A DNA stretch of 22,806 nt from the NCBI GenBank assembly GCA_024464205.1, contig JANHAI010000002.1:1-22806 (forward strand), in the 5' to 3' direction. Positions 6,616 through 13,187 of the stretch are shown piece by piece. Every line of letters starts with the position of its first letter. Position 1 is the first letter of the stretch. The DNA is from Candidatus Methanomethylicia archaeon. Its GTDB lineage: Archaea; Thermoproteota; Methanomethylicia; Methanomethylicales; Methanomethylicaceae. Position numbers and translations under genes: made by a program. The notes under the pieces are model-generated. The model was given only the letters and a program-made list of their open reading frames with translations, had not been told where the DNA came from and made no database searches.

Positions 6616-7817
6616 GGGTACCAGAAGAGAGGCTGAGGGCATATTCAAATCTGAGGCGCGACTTTTCTGAAGAAGAGTTCATCAATTTGCAGCCAATACA
6701 GCGTGGTGGTGTCTTGACGGAGGAGGCTAGGCGGGCCATACTAGAGTTCGGGGACGGATACTCAGTCTGTGACTGGTGTCCGCCTAAGACCGCCAGGCTC
6801 GACATGATTACAGATCCGCCAATCAAGCAGTTCTACGAGGATCTAGCTACTTTCCTTGGGATGGGGGTGGCGAGGGTCGTGACGAGGTGCCGCGAGGCGA
6901 AATTCATTGCGTTCAAGATGCTCTCCCAAGAGGGGGACACGGTGGTTCTGGACAGCTTAGCCCATTACTCGAGCTACATCGCAGCTGAGCTTGCCGGACT
7001 GAGGGTCAAGGAAGTGCCTAATAGCGGTCCGCCAGAGTATAGGATTGATCTCGCGACCTATGCCTCGAAGATAGAGGAGGTGAAGGCTGAGACAGGAAAA
7101 TTGCCCGCAGCGGTCCTGCTCACGCATGTCGATTACATGTACGGTAACGTAGCTGATGCTAAGGCTGTCGGGAAGATAGCGAATGACTATGGCATCCCAT
7201 TCATACTTAATTGTGCTTATTCTGCTGGCATAATGCCGATTGATGGCAAGGAACTTGGGGCAGATGTGATAGTCAGCAGCGGGCACAAGAGCTGGGCGGC
7301 CAGCGCCCCCACCGGCATCCTCGCACTCAGTGCATCGCTGAGCGAGAAGATTCTATCGAAATCATCAATTGAGGGTGACCTGAGCAAGAGGAGGTTTGCG
7401 GCAAAGGAGTTGGCCCTGTTAGGCTGCACGGTGATGGGTGCCCCGATGGTGACATTGATGGCGTCCTTCCCCGCCGTGGTGAAGAGGGTTGAGAGGTGGG
7501 AAGAAGAAGTCCAGAAGGCGAGGTTCCTCGTCGATGAGCTCGAGAGGATTGAGGGCGTGAGGCAGGCAGGCATAAGGCCGAAGGCGCACACGTTGACCCA
7601 TATGGAAACAGAGCCTTTTTTCAGGGTCTCCGAGGGCCACAAGCGGAGGGGCTATTTCCTTTACGACGAGCTCAGGTCCAGGAAGATTGTAGGCATTCAG
7701 CCGGGCTTGACAAAGCACTTCAAATTCAACACCTATGGCCTGTCTTGGGATCAAGTGAGGTACGTCAGGGACGCGTTCCACGATATAGCCAAAAAATACC
7801 AACTGAACGTCAGATGA
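6612..7817 (+). CDS. pscS: Sep-tRNA:Cys-tRNA synthase (SepCysS)
   Basis: A 401-residue PLP enzyme that converts phosphoseryl-tRNA(Cys) to cysteinyl-tRNA(Cys) with a sulfur donor. The SSGHKSW motif carries the PLP lysine at K226. The three cysteines known to be essential in the family appear as C53 and C56 (VCDWC) near the N-terminus and C272 (LLGCTVMG). The N-terminal INLQPIQRGGVLTEEAR and HYSSYIAAE segments are typical of the family. The ATG overlaps the stop of the SepCysE-like gene by four bases. SepRS, the partner that loads phosphoserine, is not in the window and must be elsewhere. The stop lies 3 bases from the convergent PHP gene. Confidence 0.95.
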   Translation: MRVPEERLRAYSNLRRDFSEEEFINLQPIQRGGVLTEEARRAILEFGDGYSVCDWCPPKTARLDMITDPPIKQFYEDLATFLGMGVARVVTRCREAKFIAFKMLSQEGDTVVLDSLAHYSSYIAAELAGLRVKEVPNSGPPEYRIDLATYASKIEEVKAETGKLPAAVLLTHVDYMYGNVADAKAVGKIANDYGIPFILNCAYSAGIMPIDGKELGADVIVSSGHKSWAASAPTGILALSASLSEKILSKSSIEGDLSKRRFAAKELALLGCTVMGAPMVTLMASFPAVVKRVERWEEEVQKARFLVDELERIEGVRQAGIRPKAHTLTHMETEPFFRVSEGHKRRGYFLYDELRSRKIVGIQPGLTKHFKFNTYGLSWDQVRYVRDAFHDIAKKYQLNVR

Positions 7818-7820
7818 TGG

Positions 7821-8492
7821 TCAAAGCCCCAACCGCTTCATTAGCCTTATCGGGTTTTCATACATGACGACCTCAGCTTCAGAAGGCCGGAGACCGGCAC
7901 CGATTGCAACGTTCTTTATCTCCTGCTCCCCCATAAGGTCCCCGATGGAGTGCGCGTCAGAATCTACGATGAGGCTCGCACCATGTTCCAACGCTAGCTT
8001 TGCAACCCTCCCGTTGCCGAGGCAATGCCCGCCTCTGTACGAGAGCTCGAGGTAAGTTCCATTCGCTTTCGCGTCGATGACAGCCTTTTCGGAGATCATC
8101 CCCGGATGGGCCAGTATGTCGACTTCCGGGCATTTACATGCCGCCTCGTTTGTCCCAGGAGCCACAGGCTCAACGGGGGATTCGCCGTGGACGACCACTA
8201 TCCTTGCACCTTGTCTCTTCGCAGCCTTCGCTAGCTCAGGAATGGATTGGGGAGGCGCGTGGGTTATTTCGACTCCAGGGATGAGTGTGAATCCCGGGAA
8301 ATACTCCGCGACGTGCTTAGACGCCCTCACCAAGGCGGAGACGACCTCTTCCATGTTTGAGGCGTCAACATGGTCAGTGATCGCTATTGCGGCATGGCCC
8401 AGAACGATTGCCCTCCTGACTATCTCGTCTGGGAGGAGTTCCCCGTCACTGAAGAATGAGTGCATGTGGAAGTCATAGATCTTGCGTCTCAT
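7821..8492 (-). CDS. PHP-domain phosphatase, histidinol-phosphatase-like
   Basis: A 223-residue protein with a complete PHP metal site: DFHMHS (H9, H11), D16, TDH (D40, H41), E75 in PGVEIT, H102 in VVHGES, H129 in ILAHPG and DSDAH (D179, H181). Proteins with this set are hydrolases with a trinuclear metal centre acting on phosphate esters. The closest match by eye is the short archaeal 'histidinol phosphate phosphatase domain' group. No his genes are near, so the substrate is open; small phosphate esters or nucleotides are equally possible. The ATG lies only about 25-34 bases from a TATA-like box at 8517-8526, so its mRNA is probably leaderless. It diverges from the TrpRS gene. Confidence 0.8.
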   Translation of the reverse strand: MRRKIYDFHMHSFFSDGELLPDEIVRRAIVLGHAAIAITDHVDASNMEEVVSALVRASKHVAEYFPGFTLIPGVEITHAPPQSIPELAKAAKRQGARIVVVHGESPVEPVAPGTNEAACKCPEVDILAHPGMISEKAVIDAKANGTYLELSYRGGHCLGNGRVAKLALEHGASLIVDSDAHSIGDLMGEQEIKNVAIGAGLRPSEAEVVMYENPIRLMKRLGL

Positions 8493-8516
8493 GGGTCTGG
8501 ATTAAAACAAATGAAA

Positions 8517-8526
8517 TTAATATATG
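8517..8526. promoter_or_regulatory. Shared near-palindromic TATA box, PHP / TrpRS
   Basis: TTAATATATG lies between the two divergent starts. It is about 25-34 bases from the PHP ATG (8492) and 36-45 from the TrpRS ATG (8562), so one AT box could position transcription in both directions. Confidence 0.45.
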
Positions 8527-8561
8527 TATTCACTAGGGGAGTTAGAAAAGGTAGGCTCAAG

Positions 8562-9683
8562 ATGCAGAACTCGGGTGCGGTTGTCACGCCTTGGGAAGTT
8601 AAAGGCGAGGTCGATTACGACGAACTCATACGCCAGTTCGGGGTTGAGCCCCTGGACAGGCTTATGATTGAAAGGCTGGGGAGGCATGCGGGCGGTCTCC
8701 ACGTACTGCTCCGGCGCGGTATGTTCTTCTCACACCGGGAATTTGGAGATTGGATGAAGTCATATGAGGAAGGCGTCAGGGTCGCGCTTTACACCGGCAG
8801 GGGGCCTTCGGGCAACACGCACCTTGGGCACCTCATACCGTGGATCTTCACTAAGTATTTGCAGGACGCCTTCAAAGCGGATCTCTTCTTCCAGATGACG
8901 GATGATGAAAAATTTCTCTTCAACCCTGAGCTCTCAATAGAGGACATAAACAAGTTCACGGAGGAGAACCTGTTAGACATAATTGCTGTCGGGTTCGATC
9001 CAAAAAGAACAAAGATATTCGCAGACCTCTCGTACACGAAAAAACTATACAACATAGCAGTCAGGGTCGCTAAACACGTGACGTTCTCAACGGCAAGGGC
9101 AACTTTTGGGTTCAGCGAAAGCTCCAATATCGGGATGGTGTTCTTCCCAGCGATGCAGGCAGCGCCTTGCTTCCTCCCGCAGTACATCGACGGCAAGGAC
9201 ACCCATGTATTGATCCCTTGCGCGATCGATCAGGAGCCATATTGGAGGATCTCGAGGGACGTCGCCCCGAAGCTTGGCTACCGCAAGCCCGCAGGGATAT
9301 ACAGTAAGTTCATACCGGGCCTCGGTGCTGGCGGGAAGATGAGTGCCAGCATGCCTGAGACGGCGATTTTCCTGTCGGACACTGAATGCGAAGCGATCAA
9401 GAAGGTCAAGAATGCGTTCACTGGAGGGCAGCCGACAATCAGGGAGCAGAAGGAGAAGGGCGGCAACCCAGACGTCTGCGTAATTTACAGCTACCTTTAC
9501 AGCCTCTTTGAGGAAAGCGATGCCGAGGTGGCTGAGACCTACAAATCTTGCAAGTCAGGAGGGAAGACGTGTGGCGAGTGCAAGGAGAGCCTTGCCAAAA
9601 AAGTAGCCGCTTTCCTTAAAGAACACCACCGCCGAAGGGAGAAAGCCAAGGATTGCGTCCAAGACTTCCTCTTGAGGGAGTAA
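8562..9683 (+). CDS. trpS: Tryptophanyl-tRNA synthetase
   Basis: A 373-residue class I synthetase that charges tRNA(Trp). The HIGH box appears as HLGH (residues 87-90) in GRGPSGNTHLGHLIPW, and the KMSKS box as GGKMSAS (258-264), both in the archaeal/eukaryotic TrpRS form. IDQEPYWRISRDVA and the AAPCFLPQYIDG segment are also diagnostic. A C-terminal cluster of cysteines (C-x6-C-x2-C near residue 335) may bind metal. The frame is open upstream to 8460, but ATG 8562 fits the family start, follows an AGGTAGG site and lies downstream of the TATA box. The next gene begins 5 bases after the stop with its ribosome site inside the trpS end. Confidence 0.95.
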   Translation: MQNSGAVVTPWEVKGEVDYDELIRQFGVEPLDRLMIERLGRHAGGLHVLLRRGMFFSHREFGDWMKSYEEGVRVALYTGRGPSGNTHLGHLIPWIFTKYLQDAFKADLFFQMTDDEKFLFNPELSIEDINKFTEENLLDIIAVGFDPKRTKIFADLSYTKKLYNIAVRVAKHVTFSTARATFGFSESSNIGMVFFPAMQAAPCFLPQYIDGKDTHVLIPCAIDQEPYWRISRDVAPKLGYRKPAGIYSKFIPGLGAGGKMSASMPETAIFLSDTECEAIKKVKNAFTGGQPTIREQKEKGGNPDVCVIYSYLYSLFEESDAEVAETYKSCKSGGKTCGECKESLAKKVAAFLKEHHRRREKAKDCVQDFLLRE

Positions 9684-9688
9684 AGCCG

Positions 9689-10108
9689 TTGAAGCCAGCC
9701 ATATTAGCGCTAACTGCGGTAGTATTATTGGGCGCCATAGTGGGCGCCTATTCCTACTACAGCATACCGAGGGAGGGGTTCCCCGGCAGGCAAGTCATCA
9801 ATGATCACCCGCTCATCGAAAACGCCCTCAGCAACGGAAAGCCCATCCTCATCTACTTCTCTACAATGGGATGCCCGACTTGTTTGATGCAAGATGGAGT
9901 GATGGCGAAGATAAGGTCTAACTACAGCGATACCGTCAACATCATTTTTTTTAAATATGATGAAGGGCTGAGGAAGGTTTTCCAGGATTGGTCAATAGTT
10001 AAAGTGCCAACAATAGTCTTGGCAAGCAGCAACGGAACGGTGGCTATACGTCACGAGGGCGGATATGTCGCAGAGGATGACCTTATCAATGAATTGATGG
10101 GGTTATGA
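9689..10108 (+). CDS. Membrane-anchored thioredoxin-like protein
   Basis: A 139-residue protein with an N-terminal hydrophobic anchor or signal (about residues 4-23) and a thioredoxin-fold domain: YFSTMGCPTC with the CxxC redox pair at residues 62-65 and a cis-Pro loop VKVPTIV. It probably faces outside and exchanges electrons with the CcdA-type protein encoded next. The start is TTG at 9689, with GAGGGAG at 9674-9680 (the last codons of trpS) as ribosome site; the frame is open further upstream, but those residues overlap trpS. The stop lies 3 bases before the ccdA GTG. CPTC differs from the CGPC of thioredoxins proper. Confidence 0.85.
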   Translation: MKPAILALTAVVLLGAIVGAYSYYSIPREGFPGRQVINDHPLIENALSNGKPILIYFSTMGCPTCLMQDGVMAKIRSNYSDTVNIIFFKYDEGLRKVFQDWSIVKVPTIVLASSNGTVAIRHEGGYVAEDDLINELMGL

Positions 10109-10111
10109 CAG

Positions 10112-10738
10112 GTGGACGTCTACCAGCCGCTCATTGCGCTCTTCTTGGGCTTGATCAGCATTGCATCGCCTTGCGTGCTCCCGATCCTGCCTGGCTATGT
10201 TGCGTATCTGTTCGGCAATGATGCGTTCTCTCGTCTCACTGGCGCGGTCTCGATCTTATGCGGCATAATGATAGGAGGGCTATCTATCGGATTGGGCCTC
10301 AGCGCAATTCAGATCGAAGGTTATGCCAAGTGGTTCTACCTCATGTCGTCGTTCATTGTTGCATTCCTTCTGATTGACTTACTGACGCACAGGTTCACGC
10401 GTGCCGTAGGCTTTCAGCGCTTCCTTTCCGGAAGGAGGGGCGCAATCACCGGTTTTGTGTTTGGTCTGCTGCTCATCCTCATCGCAAGCCCTTGCATAGT
10501 CCCATTTCTGGCAGTGACCGCGATATTCGCCTTGAGCTTCGAAGATGGGATAATGAGGCTCGTGAGCTTGGCTTGTTTCTCATTGGGGCTCGGGATCCCG
10601 TTCATCCTAGTCGGAGCTTTCACTAGTAGCGCCGAAAGGCTGAGGGGGTTCGTTAAGGGGAGGCGCTTCGCGTACGCCCAGGTTTGCGTCCTTGCCGGGA
10701 CGCTCATATGGCTGATTTGGTCTTTTGCGACATCATGA
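10112..10738 (+). CDS. ccdA: CcdA-type transmembrane thiol-electron carrier
   Basis: A 208-residue integral membrane protein with about six helices. It has the two hallmark half-site motifs of CcdA/DsbD-beta: SPCVLP (C21) in the first helix and ASPCIVPFL (C128) in the fourth. CcdA passes reducing equivalents from cytoplasmic thioredoxin to thiol proteins outside, for example in cytochrome c maturation or disulfide repair. The start is GTG at 10112, 3 bases after the stop of the thioredoxin-like gene, which is its likely partner. Length is normal for the short archaeal form. It ends 2 bases from the convergent Lrp-domain gene. Confidence 0.9.
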   Translation: MDVYQPLIALFLGLISIASPCVLPILPGYVAYLFGNDAFSRLTGAVSILCGIMIGGLSIGLGLSAIQIEGYAKWFYLMSSFIVAFLLIDLLTHRFTRAVGFQRFLSGRRGAITGFVFGLLLILIASPCIVPFLAVTAIFALSFEDGIMRLVSLACFSLGLGIPFILVGAFTSSAERLRGFVKGRRFAYAQVCVLAGTLIWLIWSFATS

Positions 10739-10740
10739 CG

Positions 10741-10974
10741 TCACGGCGAAGCCACGAGCGTCGTCGTTTGGACCACTCCAGGGACCCTTCTTATCCTTGT
10801 GACTATCTCGTCCATCAGCACGAGGTCCGTCACTTCAATCCTTATAAAAACGTCGTACTCGCCGTATACTGTCCTTAGCTCGGTTATTCCAGCGATGCTC
10901 CTTACGGCCTCCAATACATCGTACTCCTTTCCGGTGTCGGTCACCAACAGCATGTAAGCGACAAGGGAGGGCAT
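10741..10974 (-). CDS. Stand-alone Lrp/AsnC ligand-binding (RAM) domain protein
   Basis: A 77-residue protein consisting only of the alpha-beta ligand-binding domain of Lrp/AsnC regulators (AYMLLVTDTGKEYDVLEAVRSI ... TVYGEYDVFIRIEV ... RRVPGVVQTTTLV). There is no DNA-binding helix-turn-helix. Such stand-alone domains form ring-like oligomers and bind amino acids or modulate full-length Lrp proteins. The frame begins at a GTG (10986), but ATG 10974 gives the usual start and has GGTGGT eight bases upstream. AT boxes at 10991-10996 and 11007-11015 suggest a very short leader. Its target is unknown. Confidence 0.85.
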   Translation of the reverse strand: MPSLVAYMLLVTDTGKEYDVLEAVRSIAGITELRTVYGEYDVFIRIEVTDLVLMDEIVTRIRRVPGVVQTTTLVASP

Positions 10975-11091
10975 TTTGCAGACCACCAGAATATATCGCC
11001 AGGTTGGTAAATAAACTTGCTTTTACATTTCATGGAAACATAGGAATTGATATCAGAAGGAAAGCGAGAATAGGTCATGCGGTGGTGCGTT

Positions 11092-11643
11092 TTGAAGGTA
11101 GTGGTCGGCATAACCGGGGCGAGCGGGGCCATATACGGGTATAGGCTGCTCGAGGAGCTTTCAAAGGCGGGCTGCGAGGTTTCGATCATATTGAGCGATA
11201 TGGGTAAGCAGATCTTACGGACTGAATGTAGGAAAAATGAGGGCGATCTTCAGGCTCTCGGCACTCTATTTTCCAACGACGACCTCACAGCCCCGATCGC
11301 AAGCGGGAGCCAGCTTTTCGACGCCGCAGTCATATCGCCTTGCAGTATGAAAACACTGGCTTCGATTGCAAACGGCATTACCTCGAACCTATTGACCAGA
11401 GTTGCCGACGTAGCCCTCAAGGAAAGAAGGAAGCTGATATTGGTAACAAGGGAGACGCCGTTGAGCTTGATACACATCAGAAATATGCTGAGGGTGACAA
11501 GGGCAGGGGCGGTTGTGATGCCGGCTTCCCCTGGCTTCTACCACGATCCGAAGAGCCTTGGCGATTTGGTTGACCACATCGTTGGGAAGGTTCTTGATCA
11601 ATTAGGCATAAAAAATGAGCTCTATAGGCGATGGGGCTCGTGA
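11092..11643 (+). CDS. ubiX: UbiX-family flavin prenyltransferase
   Basis: A 183-residue enzyme of normal UbiX length that joins a dimethylallyl group to FMN, making prenylated FMN for UbiD-type decarboxylases. The N-terminus VVVGITGASGAIYGYRLLEEL is the FMN-binding signature. SPCSMKTLASIANGITSNLLTR, LILVTRETPLSLIHIRNM and VVMPASPGFY are the other conserved blocks. I prefer the TTG at 11092 (MKVVVGITGAS), with GGTGGTG four bases upstream; an in-frame ATG at 11077 would add MRWCV. No ubiD gene is in the window. A convergent gene 23 bases away encodes a protein resembling the prenyl-flavin chaperone LpdD. Confidence 0.93.
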   Translation: MKVVVGITGASGAIYGYRLLEELSKAGCEVSIILSDMGKQILRTECRKNEGDLQALGTLFSNDDLTAPIASGSQLFDAAVISPCSMKTLASIANGITSNLLTRVADVALKERRKLILVTRETPLSLIHIRNMLRVTRAGAVVMPASPGFYHDPKSLGDLVDHIVGKVLDQLGIKNELYRRWGS

Positions 11644-11666
11644 GCTTATCAGGCGTTCCTTGAGCA

Positions 11667-12020
11667 TCATTTTCTCAGGTCATTGATAATAGCATTGATG
11701 CACCTGCGAGAGTTCTCAACGAGTTCGACGATATCTTCATGCGAGGCATCGTCTACGTGGATCCCAGCTATTGCCAAGCAACGCTTACCGGTGGCTGAAC
11801 AGATTCTCTTCGCGGCTTCATGGGAAACGACATAATCCATGTGCCCTGGCACGGAGATCGAAGTGGGCTCGCCTGAAGAGCATAGGGAAGCGCTGCCCAG
11901 GTGGGGCTTTTCCCCTCCCCAAATGTGAAGGAGTATGTCGTCGCCTACTCTTGTTGCCTCTGCCCATACCTTGCATCTGCCCTTGCCATACTCAGAGAGG
12001 ACTTTCTTCAGGCGCGCCAT
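11667..12020 (-). CDS. LpdD-like prenylated-flavin chaperone domain protein
   Basis: A 117-residue protein whose pattern resembles the LpdD-like domain family: a 'GDDILLHIWGGEKPHLGSASL' strand pair with the HxG turn, a central 'ISVPGHMDYVVSHEAAKRI' segment and a 'IAGIHVDDASHEDIVELVENSRR' C-terminal half. LpdD assists prenyl-FMN loading of UbiD-type decarboxylases. The match is from memory of the pattern. The neighbouring convergent ubiX gene supports it. Its ATG lies 6 bases after the top6A stop on the same strand, so it is the last gene of a Top6B-Top6A transcript. Confidence 0.65.
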   Translation of the reverse strand: MARLKKVLSEYGKGRCKVWAEATRVGDDILLHIWGGEKPHLGSASLCSSGEPTSISVPGHMDYVVSHEAAKRICSATGKRCLAIAGIHVDDASHEDIVELVENSRRCINAIINDLRK

Positions 12021-12026
12021 GATAAT

Positions 12027-13181
12027 TCACTTTATCCAGTCCTTGTTCCTGATCTTCTCTGGGAGGTAGACGTCAGAGAGGAACCTGAAGCCCTTGGAAG
12101 ACTTCGCCTCAATCTCGGCCTTTACTTTCTTGTCAAGGAAGAGCCTGATCTCCTGCCGCCACTGCTTCGAGTTGCAGAACCACGGGTATCTTGGCTTCTT
12201 CGTGACAGGGTCTTTCACGAGTAGCTCCCTTGCCCGCTTGATGTCGACATCGTTCGCCTTGATCAAGTGGTCCTTCGGGATCTCGTATTTCTCGAGGTCG
12301 GTCATTGACATGCCGAGGAACTTTGCTTTGGGGCACGCCAACCTAAATGACTCGTACGACAGGCTTATGCTGCCTGCCCTGTAGGTCGAGTATATGTACC
12401 ACCCGAAGGGATCAGCATCGGTGAGTACGTAGACCGGGAGGGCGAATTCGTCGCTAAGGCGCCGGACCATCCTGCGGGTGGCCCTGTCTGCCTGGCCTTT
12501 TCCAGTTATCAAGAGGCAGCGGTTCTTCCTCCAATACTCATAGTCGTTGAGCCGCTGGAATATTGCGTCCTTCTCGACCACCAGCACGTACTCGGCGTCC
12601 ACTTCTAGGATGTTTATCTGGTCGCAGAGCGATGGTATGTTGAACGCCCCGATTCCGAACTTTGAGCAGTCGATCTTGTTGCCCTTCGATTCGAGGACTA
12701 TCTCGCCGACCATTGCCCCCCTCGATTCCGCCACTACGCCCATCTGCTCTCGGAGAAGACCCGTCATCACTTCGATGTCCTGGAAGATGCTGTTCGACTC
12801 ATCCTGGTTGTTGAAGGTCTCGACTTCTGTCCCTTCAATTGTGTGGAGCGTATAGTAGTAGAGATCCCTTATTGTGGGGTGGTCGTCGTTCTTCAGTGCT
12901 TCATAGATGGCTCTGGCGAGCAGGCATGTCTGCATGAAGGGCCTGACGCCGCTCATCTCGTTGAACCTCCTCTCGCAAGCCTTCTGCCCGATGGTGAGGA
13001 TCTCCCTCTTCTCGTCAAATATCGTGTTTGAGGCGGTCCTGAGGGGTATCCGCATCACGGGCTGTTTCAGTTCGACGATCTCTGAAGAGAGATCGGAGAA
13101 GATCTGCCTCAGCTTCTTGGCAGCGTCATCAAACGTCTCCAAGGAACGCACGCTCTTAGGCGACTTAGTTAATCTTGCCAT
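12027..13181 (-). CDS. top6A: DNA topoisomerase VI subunit A
   Basis: A 384-residue Spo11-like subunit that cuts and rejoins both DNA strands. The winged-helix domain carries the catalytic tyrosine in TIRDLYYY (Y109 by alignment with the Spo11 TxRDxxY motif). The Toprim domain has E203 (VVEKDA) and the D255-x-D257 pair in DADPFGWYIY, which bind magnesium. Length is normal for archaeal Top6A. The ATG lies 6 bases after the top6B stop, with a GGGTGATG ribosome site that overlaps that stop codon, a sign of coupled, equal synthesis of the two subunits of the A2B2 enzyme. Confidence 0.97.
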   Translation of the reverse strand: MARLTKSPKSVRSLETFDDAAKKLRQIFSDLSSEIVELKQPVMRIPLRTASNTIFDEKREILTIGQKACERRFNEMSGVRPFMQTCLLARAIYEALKNDDHPTIRDLYYYTLHTIEGTEVETFNNQDESNSIFQDIEVMTGLLREQMGVVAESRGAMVGEIVLESKGNKIDCSKFGIGAFNIPSLCDQINILEVDAEYVLVVEKDAIFQRLNDYEYWRKNRCLLITGKGQADRATRRMVRRLSDEFALPVYVLTDADPFGWYIYSTYRAGSISLSYESFRLACPKAKFLGMSMTDLEKYEIPKDHLIKANDVDIKRARELLVKDPVTKKPRYPWFCNSKQWRQEIRLFLDKKVKAEIEAKSSKGFRFLSDVYLPEKIRNKDWIK

Positions 13182-13187
13182 GGTTCA

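Noticed and set aside
8077..8478. Plus-strand 133-codon open frame antisense to the PHP gene
   Set aside because: The PHP protein on the other strand has a full set of metal ligands; this frame has none and no promoter.
8460..8561. Extension of TrpRS upstream of 8562
   Set aside because: It would run through the TATA-like box and overlap the divergent PHP gene; the family start and ribosome site favour 8562.
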